In this document: piece by piece, positions 34,301 to 42,729 of the stretch
Position numbering within the stretch: the stretch's first letter is position 1
How the letters are laid out: the number at the start of each line of letters is the position of its first letter
Origin: Okapia johnstoni
Taxonomy: Eukaryota > Chordata > Mammalia > Artiodactyla > Giraffidae
NCBI GenBank assembly: GCA_024291935.2
Contig: CM044311.1
Location: forward strand, 29,206,001 to 29,270,000
Direction of reading: 5' to 3'
DNA: 64,000 nucleotides
Program-made: the position numbers and the translations under genes
Notes under the pieces: model-generated
What the model was told of the DNA's origin: nothing
Seen by the model: only the letters and a program-made list of their open reading frames with translations
The model's database searches: none

Positions 34301-37300
34301 TACTGGAGTGGGTTGCCATTGCCTTCTCCTCCAGTTCACTTAGATTTGTTTAATTTTTAACAGCCAATAGCAACCATCATGGCTATTTGCTGGCTGACAT
34401 TAAAAGAGACCACTTTAAATTTTAATATAGAAAAGATGCTATGGATTTGGCAATGTCATTGGTAGTATTAACTAATCACATAACATTATGAATGTGTTCT
34501 GAGAAATTTTAAGAGGTTACAGGAGCACTTTTTTGGTCTTAGGCTATAACAAAGATAACATAGGAAAAAAAAAAAGTCTACACCTCTGGGAACACCACCA
34601 CCAACAAAACACACTTGGAAGATTTCATCAGCGAGAGAACCTACCAAATCGATACTGCACATTAATTGGTCTTCCATATAAACGAATTCCATTCAGCAGA
34701 GCTATGGCATAAGACACCGATTCTGGGTGTTTAAAGCAGACAAATCCAAAAGATTTTGGCTTTCCTTCTCTGTCTTTGCATATAGTCACTTTGGTTAATG
34801 GCCCAGCCTGCAAGAAACTTAAAAATTATTTTGTCATAAATCTAAAGATTTTTTTACACTCAGAAAATCAACTCTATTCACTTTAGGCTAAAATTCCAAA
34901 TCTGTTAGCAATAACAGCTTTACATAGTTCTTTTGATCATGTATTTTCCTAGCAATAAATATCATACTTCATCACACTTTCTTGGCATTTTCTGGCTCAT
35001 CAAAAAACGCTTATGTTGTTAAGGTCAGGAAATTTTAGGTAATAGTTCCAAATCTTAAAAGGAAAGATAGTCCTAACAAAACACTTTAGAGTGCATTTAG
35101 ATCTAAGATTAAAATACTACTTTGCCTCCACACATACAAACCATGTTTAACTCAAAAATAATTGAAATAAACCCAGCATTCCTTGAGATGTTGGGTTTAT
35201 GTTACCATAAAGAAACTGGTAACATCACATCAAAGCCTACTTTTTTATTCTGACAAGATTAAAACATTTTCACAAGAGAAATTAAATTTCTGATCTATAT
35301 AGAAACTGTATTTTAATATGGTAAGCCCATTTGGTAAATATTCTCAAAGGGAAAAGTGTTTTTAATATGTTTAAGACTTTTCAGTAGTTGCACTATTCGT
35401 AAGAATGAAAAATTAGTAAGGGTCTAAGTTTAACAACTGGGGAATATTATTCCATGGTATATTATTAACATAGGATAAAGAAATTGAAAATATTCAGATT
35501 TCATTGTGATTAAAACCTATAATTAGCAATACAGAGTACAAAAGCAGAGTCAAATATTGTAAAAGAGTGCTAATTACACCCTCAAATGTCACATTTCCGT
35601 CACGACAATGATTAGAGGAAGTACTTACCAGCCTCATATAGATTTAAAGGTAGACGGCTCATACTTTTTCATTGCACTTTAACGGTTGATTGCTTTTCTC
35701 TGTTGAGTTGGATAAGTATATTAAGGAATTGTTTTTAATCTAAAGATAAATGTTAATTATCATCTTTAAAATGATATGGTATTTTAAGATTCGATCTTTT
35801 TTTCTTTATTCTCTATTTTTCCAGGGAATAGCTCATCCTCCCTTCTGGCTTCAAGAACCACCTTGTCAACGAATCTATTTTTTTCCCACTCATGCCTCAT
35901 TCACAGAGATAGTCTCCTAGAGAGCTCCATGTGATTACACTTCAAACTCAACACATGTGAAACTAAATTCATTATCTTTCCCCTTGAAATCTCTGTACTG
36001 TGCTGTACTTAGTCTCTCAGTTGTGCCTGATTGTGATCCTTTGGACTATAGTCTGCCAGGCTCCTCTGTCCATGGGATTTTTCAGGCAAGAATACTGGAG
36101 TGGGTTGCTATTTCCTTCTCCAGGGGATCTTCCTGGCTCAGATTTCTTGGTTAAAAGTACAAAGATATTAAACCTGATTTTCACTCTTCCAGGGATAATC
36201 AGAAATTGTAAAGAAACTAGTAAAAAGGAGAACCATATAGTAATAAAACAAATCAATTTTAATCAGTATTTTTCCACAAATGATATTAAATATATGAAAT
36301 CACAAATGGACAGAATATGCTTACATGCTTTGAATTTTACAAATTCAAAAACATACCCATGCATTTTATAAGATGAAATTCAACAAGACGACTTGCTGGT
36401 AGTAAAAATCACATCATAAATTTTTAGTATTTTTAAACCAGAGTCAAACACATAAACAGTGATGCCAGTTGTTAAGATTTGCTAAGTTTTGCTGGGTTGA
36501 AGCCTTTCTAAAGACACCTCACTTTAGTAAATCCTCCCAGAACACAGAAGACCATAGGCAAAAATAAAAACAAATTCTTTGCTGCCTGATCTATTAATAG
36601 AGATGAACATTGTTTAGATAGAAAATATAAAAAAATGAGAATATCTATCAATCTGTGTAACGTATCTTGTAGTTTCACATACAACTGATACATATTCAGT
36701 TCCTATTGACTAGAAATAATATATGTGCATGGGGGCATTCAGGTCTATCCATCCCACTGACCTCATCATTCCCAACCCCCTCTTTTTTGTTGGCTCAACA
36801 TGAGAGAAGCTTTCTGGAGAAAAAGAACTATAAACTTTCTTTCTACCTCCCTCTGCCCCTCCTCTTCTTCTTTCCTTCCTTCTTTTTTTTTTTAAGTTAG
36901 AAGGAGAAATTCCATATAATACTAGGATGAAAAATAACTGCAGGAAAAGACAAGTATTAGAGTAGATTTAAAACGGCAGGTTTAAAAGGATGGCAAGTTA
37001 GAAGAATAAGCATTAAAGCCTTAAAATCAGCAATATTTTTCAAGTAATGTTTTATTTCCAGGAAAGGAAACTGTGTTCCTGGAAAAAATTCTATCAAATT
37101 GTGTGCATCTGTTGGTGGCTCAGATGGTAAAGAGTCTGCCTGCAATGCAGGAGACCCAGGTTTGATCTGTGGGTTGGGAAGATCCCCTGGAGAAGGAAAT
37201 GTCAACCCACTCCAGTTTTCTTGCCTGGAGAAGCCTATGGACAGAGGAGCCTGGCTGGCTACCGTCTATGGGGCCTCAAAGTGTCAGACAGGACTGAGTG

Positions 37301-38689
37301 ACTAACACTTCCACTTTCACTTCATAATTAATAGAGGGGCACTTTAGTTCAGACACAAATGTAGAGCCTTGCAGAAACTACATAAAGAACACCTTTCACC
37401 TCTGGTACTCATGCTTAGCCTTCGATATTTAGATTTGCTATTGTCTCCCTTGGAACTTGCTCTTATTCTGATAGAGGAAAGTCATTTGATTTCTCTTGAT
37501 ATAAGCATCAGTACTATTATTAATAGTAATAGTAGCACTATTTAGCAGTAGCAGCAGCAGCAAACACTCAGGAAATACCAGGTTCAGTTCTGTCTGATAT
37601 GGATGAGTTTACTCAATCTATGAGTTTACTCAATCTTCACACCACATCATACTGTAGATACTATGACTCCCATTGACATTTGAGGAAACTGTGGTGCTGA
37701 GCTATTTATGTACTTGGCCAAAATCACATTGCAGATATCAGAATTCACACTTGAAACAACTTTGCCGCACTAAATGTCCCTCTTTTTGCACATTATTTTA
37801 AAACATGATAATTAATTTTAAATTTCTCCTTTTAGAAAGACCAAGGACTGTCTCAGATGTGTATGCATAGCACCTTACTTACTGTCACTGTAATTATAGA
37901 TCATTAAACAGTTAGATGAACGGCCGAATGAGGATATCTCCTTAGCAAGTAAGATCTATGTGTATACAGTAGGTGTATACCGGAGACATAAGTTATCAGG
38001 TCTGAAAAAGTTTTCGTAAGATCCTCTTGGTATGAAATAAAGGGAACTAGTCAGGGTATCAATCGGTCTCAGTCATAACCTGGCTGCCCAAATTATGCAG
38101 AAATCTCATTTATCATTCTGGAGTAAAATCATCTCCTGTATAAAAGGGCTTGGGAGAGTAAGCAACATATATGGAAGCATTTTAAAACAGATTCCTCTCA
38201 TTTCGCGGGATGTAAGGCGTCAGGGTGCTTATTATCTGAAGACAGTGACAAAGCTGTTTTCTGTCTTGCCTGAGCACACCAAGGCCCTGACAGCCTCTGC
38301 AAAGCCCTGACTCAGGGTTGGGGTATCCCAGTCACTGCACACCCCACGACTCTGCAATGGGGATGGGAAGGGGAAGGGTTGGAAATGAGCCGCACTTTTT
38401 GTCACTTCACTACCCACTGGCTAACCTGGAGACTGCTGAGCCAAAGCGGAACTAAGTTAAAATCAGAGCAAAGGATGCGGAGGGAAAGGGAGCCGGATTC
38501 CGGATGGTTCAGGTGCGCCCCGCCCCTCCTGCTGCGCTTCCGGCTCGATGCGCTCCGCCCCGCCCCCCGATACCCCTTCCCTGCCGACTGTACCTGAAGG
38601 AACAGCTCGTAAAGAATCTCTTCCCGCACTCTAGCCTCTAAATTTCCCACAAACACCGTCCTGTCGGCTTCCTCCTGAGCAGGCAACAT
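22028..38689 (-). CDS. RBM11: RNA-binding motif protein 11 (complete, 5 exons)
   Basis: RBM11 is a nuclear RRM protein related to RBM7 and reported as a tissue-restricted splicing regulator; that function is from the family, not this sequence. The joined exons 38689-38594, 34807-34645, 32785-32713, 25333-25237 and 22312-22028 total 714 nt (237 residues plus TAG). All introns are GT-AG and the phases 0, 1, 2, 0 agree. One RRM spans about residues 10-87: RNP2 (VFVGNL, residues 12-17) is in exon 1 and RNP1 (KSFGFVCF, about residues 50-57) in exon 2. The rest is Ser/Asn/Pro-rich, then a serine/acidic stretch and two basic clusters (NKRKRQK and a terminal KCKKKRY) that probably direct nuclear import. 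The start is the only in-frame ATG after the promoter and is followed by [10 protein letters not shown], as in mammalian RBM11. No stop or frameshift is seen, so it should be functional. The gene faces away from LIPI on the other strand. Confidence 0.95.
22625..22841 (-). mobile_element. Bov-tA SINE, antisense to plus, sense to RBM11
   Basis: Plus strand shows TCAGTTGTGTCCGATTC at the left and TTTGGGAAGCCC at the right. The B-box complement GGGATCGAACCC is intact. It is flanked by a short TAATATAT direct repeat. Confidence 0.86.
22972..23176 (-). mobile_element. Bov-tA SINE, antisense
   Basis: GTAGCTAAGTTGTGTCTGACTC to CTGAGCTACCAGGGA. A complete copy with moderate divergence. Confidence 0.85.
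23177..23333 (-). mobile_element. Bov-tA SINE, antisense, head deleted
   Basis: Starts with an (AAAG) tail complement and GTGAAGTCGCTCAGTCGTGTC. The BovA part is intact, but the tRNA-derived part is reduced to GCTATTAGGGAAGCC. It abuts the previous SINE. Confidence 0.8.
23652..24003 (+). mobile_element. Ruminant L1 3' UTR end with A-rich tail
   Basis: GGACCTATTTGCAGGGCAGG, then AGCTGCTATAAAACCCAGGG, AGGAGGGAGGCTCAAGAGGG and TGTTGTACAGCAGAAACC, end in AAAACAAAAAAATAAAA. This is the sense L1 3' terminus, strongly 5' truncated and antisense to RBM11. Confidence 0.82.
24267..24467 (+). mobile_element. Bov-tA SINE, sense
   Basis: Head GGGCCTTCCTGACAGCTCAG, B box GGGTTTGATCCC, BovA part ending ACACAACTAAGCAC. 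Confidence 0.86.
24598..24715 (+). repeat. MIR relic
   Basis: TTGGGCTTGTTGATTAATCTC, then TGAACCTCAATTTTATCATG and TGTAAAATGAGAGG, correspond to the conserved MIR core. Confidence 0.6.
25237..25333 (-). CDS. RBM11: RBM11 coding exon 4
   Basis: 97 nt. The acceptor is CCTCAAG/AAATG and the donor AAGATG/GTAAGT, phase 2 to phase 0. It encodes [14 protein letters not shown], then [10 protein letters not shown] and EYFLFQKM. These match the Asn/Ser-rich middle of RBM11 with a few substitutions. Confidence 0.93.
25829..26042 (+). mobile_element. Bov-tA SINE, sense
   Basis: TAGTGGTAAAGAACCCGCC, B box GGGTTCGATTCC and the BovA part ending GACACGACTGAAGTG. The very 5' end is diverged. It is in RBM11 intron 3. 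Confidence 0.84.
26043..26792. other. RBM11 intron 3, no recognised element
   Basis: Unique-looking intronic sequence, nothing supported. Confidence 0.5.
26802..27081 (+). mobile_element. Bov-A2 SINE (dimeric BovA)
   Basis: Begins with (GCT)n and AACTCGCTTCAGTCGTGTC. Two BovA units are joined by AAGTGAAAAGTGAAAGTG, ending GCTATTGCCTTCTCC. The 9-bp target-site duplication CTCCATAGA flanks it (26793-26801 and 27082-27090). Confidence 0.9.
27190..27602 (+). mobile_element. BovB LINE 3' end inserted in LTR
   Basis: ATGTGAGAGTTAGACTATAAAG to GAGCGACTGAACTGAAC. The 11-bp duplication TGTGACCTTAT at 27179-27189 and 27603-27613 is copied from the LTR itself, proving insertion into it. Confidence 0.9.
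27843..28052 (+). mobile_element. Bov-tA SINE, sense, inserted in LTR
   Basis: GGCTTCCCTGGTGGTTCAAATG, B box GGGTTCAATCCC and BovA part ending AACATGATTGAGCAACC, in the middle of the MaLR LTR. Confidence 0.85.
28207..30017 (+). mobile_element. BovB (RTE) LINE, 5' truncated, inactive
   Basis: 1.8 kb beginning inside the ORF (AAAGGCAAAGGAGAAAAGG) and ending ACTGAACTGAACTGAAC. The 8-bp duplication TAGCACTG flanks it (28199-28206 and 30018-30025). The longest open segment, 28630-29289, carries the reverse-transcriptase [15 protein letters not shown] region. The YADD motif lies in a shifted frame (near 29240), so the protein is broken. Confidence 0.9.
30021..30212 (+). mobile_element. Bov-tA SINE, sense
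   Basis: CACTGGTGGCTGAGACGG, B-box region GGTTTTGATCC and BovA part ending GACACAACTGAGTAAC. It abuts the BovB tail directly. Confidence 0.82.
30815..30925 (-). repeat. MIR relic
   Basis: TATTATCCTCAATATGAGGTG, then GACAGAGGCAGGATTCAAATT and TCTGAGTTCAGCACC, match the MIR core in the reverse orientation. Confidence 0.55.
31209..31268 (+). repeat. Diverged direct repeat, copy 1
   Basis: GATGCAGCAGCAGAGAGAAA, then CAGGGGCTATGAACATTAGTG and CCAGAACTCAGCTAA, resembles 31943-32000 over about 60 bp. The parent element is unknown. Confidence 0.45.
31678..31905 (-). mobile_element. Bov-tA SINE, antisense
   Basis: GCTTGCTAAGTTGCTTCAGG to ACCTGGGAAGCCC, with a partly degraded B-box complement. In RBM11 intron 3. 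Confidence 0.84.
31943..32000 (+). repeat. Diverged direct repeat, copy 2
   Basis: GATGCAATAGAGAGAGAAAC, then AGGTTGTATGAATATCAGTG and CCAGAACTTGGCTAG. Compare 31209-31268. Confidence 0.45.
32001..32712. other. RBM11 intron 3, proximal part
   Basis: AT-rich. Nothing is supported apart from the splice donor of exon 3 at the right end. Confidence 0.5.
32713..32785 (-). CDS. RBM11: RBM11 coding exon 3
   Basis: 73 nt, phase 1 to phase 2. The acceptor is TTTTGAAG/GGAGCT and the donor CTACAG/GTAATT. It encodes [15 protein letters not shown] followed by [10 protein letters not shown], matching the known RBM11 segment after the RRM. It is too short for a simple open-frame search; it is placed by splice signals and protein similarity. 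Confidence 0.92.
33035..33302 (-). mobile_element. Bov-A2 SINE, antisense
   Basis: CGGAGAAGGCAATGGCACCC to GAAGTGACTTAGCAGCA with both BovA units and the linker between them. The 10-bp duplication GCTAATACAT flanks it (33025-33034 and 33303-33312). Little divergence suggests a recent insertion in RBM11 intron 2. Confidence 0.92.
33313..34043. other. RBM11 intron 2, no recognised element
   Basis: Unique-looking intronic sequence between two oppositely oriented Bov-A2 copies. Nothing is supported. Confidence 0.5.
34052..34330 (+). mobile_element. Bov-A2 SINE, sense
   Basis: (GCT)n start, two BovA units with the AAGTGAAAAGTGAAAGTG linker, ending GCCATTGCCTTCTCC. The 8-bp duplication CCAGTTCA flanks it (34044-34051 and 34331-34338). 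It is opposite in orientation to the copy at 33035-33302. Confidence 0.91.
34645..34807 (-). CDS. RBM11: RBM11 coding exon 2 (RRM core)
   Basis: 163 nt. The acceptor is TTGCAG/GCTGGG and the donor TTTG/GTAGGT, phase 1. It encodes [12 protein letters not shown] through QYRF, including RNP1 (KSFGFVCF) and the last strand of the RRM. The second RNP1 position is Ser instead of the usual Gly, which I recall is also the case in other mammalian RBM11. Confidence 0.95.
34808..35997. other. RBM11 intron 1, left part
   Basis: AT-rich intronic sequence without recognised elements. Confidence 0.5.
35998..36139 (-). mobile_element. Bov-tA SINE, antisense, BovA part only
   Basis: GTACTTAGTCTCTCAGTTGTG to GGGGATCTTCCTGGCTCAG. 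The tRNA-derived head is missing. Confidence 0.78.
36140..37105. other. RBM11 intron 1, no recognised element
   Basis: AT-rich. A C/T-rich patch near 36830-36895 ends in a poly-T run. Confidence 0.5.
37107..37322 (+). mobile_element. Bov-tA SINE, sense
   Basis: TTGGTGGCTCAGATGGTAAAG, B-box region GGTTTGATCTG, BovA part ending GGACTGAGTGACTAACAC with a CACTTTCACTTC tail. Confidence 0.86.
37570..37760 (+). repeat. MIR-like relic with 17-bp tandem duplication
   Basis: CCCATTGACATTTGAGGAAAC, then GGCCAAAATCACATTGCAG, fits the MIR 3' region. Just before it, ATGAGTTTACTCAATCT occurs twice in direct tandem (37603-37619 and 37620-37636). Confidence 0.5.
37761..38484. other. RBM11 intron 1, proximal part
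   Basis: No recognised element. Base composition rises in GC toward the CpG-rich promoter from about 38300. Confidence 0.5.
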
Positions 38690-38850
38690 CCCTCCGGCTC
38701 GACCCGAGAATGGAGTAGGCTCCGAGGCCACGCCCTCTCTCCTTGCTGGCGGAGCCGACGAGGAGAGTAAGAGCGCCAGGGGCGGAGCGAGGCTGCGGGG
38801 CCACGCCCCTAGCACCCCGTGGTAACCGCCCACCGCACCTTCGCCACGTC
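38485..38850 (-). promoter_or_regulatory. RBM11: CpG-rich RBM11 promoter and first exon
   Basis: This is the only clearly CpG-dense stretch of the window. GC-box-like sites are visible: CCCCGCCCCT (38518), CCGCCCCGCCCCCC (38555), CCACGCCC (38728 and 38801) and GGGGCGG (38779). No TATA box is evident just upstream of the exon, as usual for CpG promoters. RBM11 transcription probably starts between about 38700 and 38870. Whether it also fires toward LIPI cannot be read from sequence. Confidence 0.7.
38594..38689 (-). CDS. RBM11: RBM11 coding exon 1
   Basis: Encodes 32 residues, beginning [10 protein letters not shown] and ending YELFLQ, with RNP2 (VFVGNL) and the first helix of the RRM. The start has G at -3 (GGGATGT). 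The donor is CTTCAG/GTACAG, phase 0. An open frame continues upstream of the ATG to 38833 but has no ATG there. The exon lies within the CpG-rich promoter region. Confidence 0.95.
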
Positions 38851-39063
38851 CGGTGTCCGACCAGGACCATGGGGGAGTGAGTGAGACTAAGTAAGATTAG
38901 TCTGTCAGGGGCCTTGACCTCTTGCTTGTGGAAATGCTGTCATTTCTTCAGGGCACGACATTATGAATTGATTTTGGATTTGTTCAACAAACATTTTAAG
39001 TAAAATGACTATAGAGGTGATTTAAGACATACTGACTTCATTACCGAAGCTCACAGGCTAATG

Positions 39064-39324
39064 CTCAGTCACTTCAGTCGTGTCCGCCTCTCTGCGACCC
39101 CATGCACCACGGCCCGCCAGGCTCCCCTGTCCATGGGATTCTCCAGGCAAGAATACTGGAGTGCGTTGCCATTTCCTTCTCCAGTGATAAAGTATGAAGT
39201 GAGTGAAGTGAAGTCGTTCAGTCGTGTCCGACTCTTCGTGACCCTATGGACTGTAGCTAACAGGCTCATCCATCCATGGGATTTTCTAGGCAAGAGTACT
39301 GGAGTGGGATGCCATTGCCTTCTC
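39064..39324 (+). mobile_element. Bov-A2-like SINE (dimeric BovA)
   Basis: Two BovA units with a shortened linker (TATGAAGTGAGTGAAGTGAAG). The 12-bp duplication CACAGGCTAATG flanks it (39052-39063 and 39325-39336). It lies about 375 bp upstream of the RBM11 start codon. Confidence 0.9.
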
Positions 39325-39643
39325 CACAGGCTAATGGGGGAAGACTAATTTCTTTGTTTCCAAAGAGTATACGAATAAATTATTGGGGTTTAAAATTGGT
39401 GTTTTTCATAAAACTCGTTTTGAAAGAATGAAGGCATACGTGCATGGATGTGGATAGAGTACTAGAATTAATTTACCCAGGAAGTGTTCCCTAGTGAAGT
39501 CTTTGAAAATGGACACAGGTTTTAGGTAGACTGCAGAAGGCATTTGAACTTGAGAAAATAGACTATACCAAGGAATACTGGAAAGACTATAGCAAGTTTT
39601 GTTACTGAAGCCAGAATTTTTGAGGATGGCTGCTGGGTGACTG

Positions 39644-39870
39644 TGGGCTTCCCACCTGGTTCAGTGGGTAAAGTATCTACCTGCAGTGCAGGAGATGCAG
39701 GAGACAGGAGTTGGGTCCCTAGGTTGGGAAGATCCCTTGGAGGAGGGCGTGGCAACCCACTCGAGTATTCTTGCTTGGAGAATCCCATGAATAGAGAGAC
39801 TGGTGGGCTGCAGTGCATAGCGTCACAGAGACTCCGATAGGACTGAAGTGACTGAGCACGCACGCACGCT
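39644..39870 (+). mobile_element. Bov-tA SINE, sense
   Basis: GGGCTTCCCACCTGGTTCAG, with an extended D-loop (GAGATGCAGGAGACAGGAG), BovA part ending AGTGACTGAGCACGCACGC. Confidence 0.85.
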
Positions 39871-40140
39871 GAGTGACTGTAGTAGGATCTAATGTTTGTA
39901 TTTTATATCAGGGCTGTACTTTGTAAACTGTGGACCGAGGTGAATAATTATTTCTTACTTGAGGAGGATTGGGAAAAAAATTCCTGAAAACAATAAAGAT
40001 AGTTGAAAGGAGGAAGAAAACTTACTCAGAATATCAATATTTTGATAAATTAATCAAAATATTGTTGACTGTTAGCTTGGCGTCCCTTCTGATACCATAT
40101 GTCTACATAGAAATGTGGTGATAATTCATTTTGAGTTGAA

Positions 40141-40203
40141 AAAGTATTCTTTTACATGGACCAAAGAAAAGTATTCTTTTACATGGTTACTGGACCAAAG
40201 AAA
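40141..40203 (+). repeat. Short tandem duplication next to L1
   Basis: AAAGTATTCTTTTACATGG occurs at 40141-40159 and 40168-40186, and GGACCAAAGAAA at 40158-40169 and 40192-40203. It directly abuts the left target-site duplication of the following L1. Confidence 0.7.
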
Positions 40204-40211
40204 TCATCTCT

Positions 40212-40857
40212 CTTTTTTTTTAATAAATTTATTTATTTTAGTTGGGGGCTAATTACTTTACAATATTGTAGTAGTTTTTGCCATACATTAACATGAATCA
40301 GCCATGGGTTTACATGTGTTCCCCATTCTGAACCCCCCTCCCACCTCCCTCCCCATCCCATCCCTCTGGGTCATCCCATTGCCCCAGCCCTGAGCATTTG
40401 TCTCATGCATCGAACATGGAATGGTGTTCTGTTTCACATATGATAATATACATGTTTCAATGCTATTGTCCCAGAACGTCCCACCCTCACCTTCTCCCTC
40501 AGAGTCCATAAGACTGTTCTATGCATCTGTGTCTCTTATTCCGTCTCGCATATAGGGTTATCGTTACCATCTTTCAAATTCCATATATATGCATTAGTAT
40601 ACTGTATTGGTGTTTTTCTTTCTGGCTTACTCCACTCTATAATGGGCTCCAGTTTCATCCATCTCAATAGAACCGATTCAAATGTATTTTTTTTAATGGC
40701 TGAGTAATATTCCATTGTGTATATGTACCACAGCTTCCTTATCCATTCGTCTGCTGATGGACATCTAGGTTGCTTCCATGTCCTGGCTATTGTAAACAGT
40801 GCTGCGATGAACATTAGGATACACGCGTCTCTTTCAATTCTGGTTTCCTCGGTGTGT
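40212..40857 (-). mobile_element. Ruminant L1, 5' truncated, antisense, with TSD
   Basis: A poly-T start (complement of poly-A), an antisense 3' UTR, and the C-terminal end of ORF2 readable on the minus strand at 40814-40536 (KQPRCPSADEW, then YIYTMEYYSAIKKN, as in L1 ORF2). The 13-bp duplication AGAAATCATCTCT flanks it (40199-40211 and 40858-40870), showing target-primed insertion. Confidence 0.92.
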
Positions 40858-40870
40858 AGAAATCATCTCT

Positions 40871-41276
40871 TTTTATGGAAAGGGACACATCTTTGGAATC
40901 CAGATTTTTAACTGAATTCTGACATTACTTAATTTTATAACTTTAAGTAATTTTGCTTTTTAGAATTCAAGATCTATTTCTTAAGGATTGGATTGGGCTA
41001 ATATAATTACCTCATGTGCCAGGCACTATTTTTAATCCTTGGAAAACAAAGGTGACTATAAAGATTTGCCTTTCTAAATCACCTTAGAGCATAATGGGAG
41101 AAGGAGATTTCTTGAACATATACATAGAAAATTATGTGTCAATGACTTCAGTAGTTACCTTCAGTTGATATGTCATAAGTCCTTAAGTCCTGTCTCCATT
41201 CCTTCTTTCTTTCTTCTTTCATCAGTATTGTAGTATAGTAGGAGGGGTTGTGAAAACATGCCCATTGTATGTATGT
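40871..41276. other. Intergenic, no recognised element
   Basis: AT-rich spacer between RBM11 and LIPI. Nothing is supported. Confidence 0.5.
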
Positions 41277-41486
41277 GTCTGCTCAGTCGCTCAGTCATGT
41301 CTGACTCTGCGACCCCATGAAGTGTAGCCCACAAGGCTCCTCTGTCCATGGGAATTCTCCAGCAAGAATACCAAAGTGGGTTGCCATTCCCTCCTCCAGG
41401 GGATCTTCCCAACCCAGTGATCGAACCCAGGTCTCTGACATTGCAGGCAAATTTTTTACTGTCTGAGCCACGAGGGAAACCCTGAA
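41277..41486 (-). mobile_element. Bov-tA SINE, antisense
   Basis: CTCAGTCGCTCAGTCATGTC to GAGCCACGAGGGAAACCC. B-box complement GTGATCGAACCC. Confidence 0.86.
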
Positions 41487-42066
41487 CATTACAAGATGAT
41501 AGCAAATATAAGTTGATCAAATAAGTGGATACTTGCAGGTCTCTATTATGAGTAGATCTATTGTTTTTTAAATTCATTTACTTCCAAATTTTTATCCAAA
41601 CCAAGATATTTTCTCTTTAACCCCCCCTCAGACATTGCTTATCTGGGAGGTGTAACTTCAGGTTTGACTGTAAAATATGCCTTGCATATAGTCATCATGT
41701 TTTCTTGCTGGACTGAAATTTGCACCATTTTTTTTTTTTGTCTACAATGTGTATGATTTTGGTGTTCTTATCACATCTTTTATTTTGGAAGTACATAAGT
41801 TTATGGCATGTGTACCTCTAATTATTTAGTGTTTTAAGGTCTGAAAGTCAACTCAATGAGTTAGCTGTTTGCTCAGAATTTGGCCTCTCTCTCTTTGTAT
41901 TTCCTGATTGATACTGAGTGAATGAATAGTGATAAACCTAGTGGTAGGTTAAAAAGAATCCACTTTATTCTCAGCATTTCTTGCACCATCAGTCACATAT
42001 AATCACATATAAGGTCTAATTGGTTAGATGCATGGATAAATAATTAGTCTTTTTTCACTCATATCA

Positions 42067-42175
42067 GGATGCCTTATACCCCTAACTGCATGAAGATATC
42101 AAAAATGTGTGTGTGTGTGTGTGTGTGTGGATGTTTTATACCCCTGACTGCATGAAGACATCAAAAATGTGTTGT
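42067..42175 (+). repeat. 62-bp tandem duplication including (GT)n
   Basis: GGATGCCTTATACCCCTAAC, then TGCATGAAGATATC and AAAAATGTGTGTG, is repeated from 42129 as GGATGTTTTATACCCCTGAC and so on. A (GT)n run separates the copies, suggesting slippage or unequal exchange. Confidence 0.75.
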
Positions 42176-42196
42176 GTGCGTGCATGTGTGCACGCA

Positions 42197-42412
42197 TGCA
42201 CTTCCCTGATGGCTCAGCAGTAAAGTATCTGCCTGCAATGAAGGAGATGTGGGTTTGATCCCTGGGTCGGGAAGATCACCTGGAGGAGGGTACGGGCAAC
42301 CCACTCCAATATTCTTGCCTGGAGAATCCCATAGACTGAGGAGCCTGATGGGCTACAGTCCATAGGGTCACACAGAGTCTGACAGGATGAAGTGACTAAG
42401 TATGCACACATG
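42197..42412 (+). mobile_element. Bov-tA SINE, sense
   Basis: CACTTCCCTGATGGCTCAGC, B box GGGTTTGATCCC, BovA part ending GACAGGATGAAGTGACTAAG. Confidence 0.86.
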
Positions 42413-42429
42413 CTCACATATATAATGAT

Positions 42430-42640
42430 GATGGTGGTTTAGTTGCTAAGTTGTGTCTAACTCTTGATAACCTCATGGACTGAAGCTCACCAGGCTCCTC
42501 TGTCCATGGGATTTCCCAGGCAAGAATACTGGAGTGGGTTACCATTTCCTTTACTAGGAGATCTTACCAACCTAGGAATCGAACCCATGTCGCCTGCATT
42601 GACAGGCAGATTCATTCCTGCTGAGCCACCAGGGAAGCCC
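42430..42640 (-). mobile_element. Bov-tA SINE, antisense
   Basis: GGTTTAGTTGCTAAGTTGTG to GAGCCACCAGGGAAGCCC. It forms a close inverted pair with the SINE at 42197-42412. Confidence 0.86.
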
Positions 42641-42681
42641 ATGCATGTATGTATGTATGTATTTATGTATGTATGTATGTA

Positions 42682-42726
<45 letters not shown>
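42641..42726 (+). repeat. Compound microsatellite (ATGT)n(GT)n(AT)n
   Basis: Runs of ATGT repeats, then GT, then about a dozen AT units follow the head end of the antisense SINE. Likely length-polymorphic. Confidence 0.85.

Positions 42727-42729
<3 letters not shown>

Noticed and set aside
38690..38833. Open minus-strand frame extending RBM11 upstream by 48 codons
   Set aside because: The frame has no ATG; its left-most codon is GTG (CAC on the plus strand). It overlaps the CpG promoter, so it is taken as 5' UTR/promoter sequence.
42641..42726. Regularly repeated short units suggestive of an array
   Set aside because: They are simple microsatellite units without spacers. There is no CRISPR-like structure anywhere in the window.
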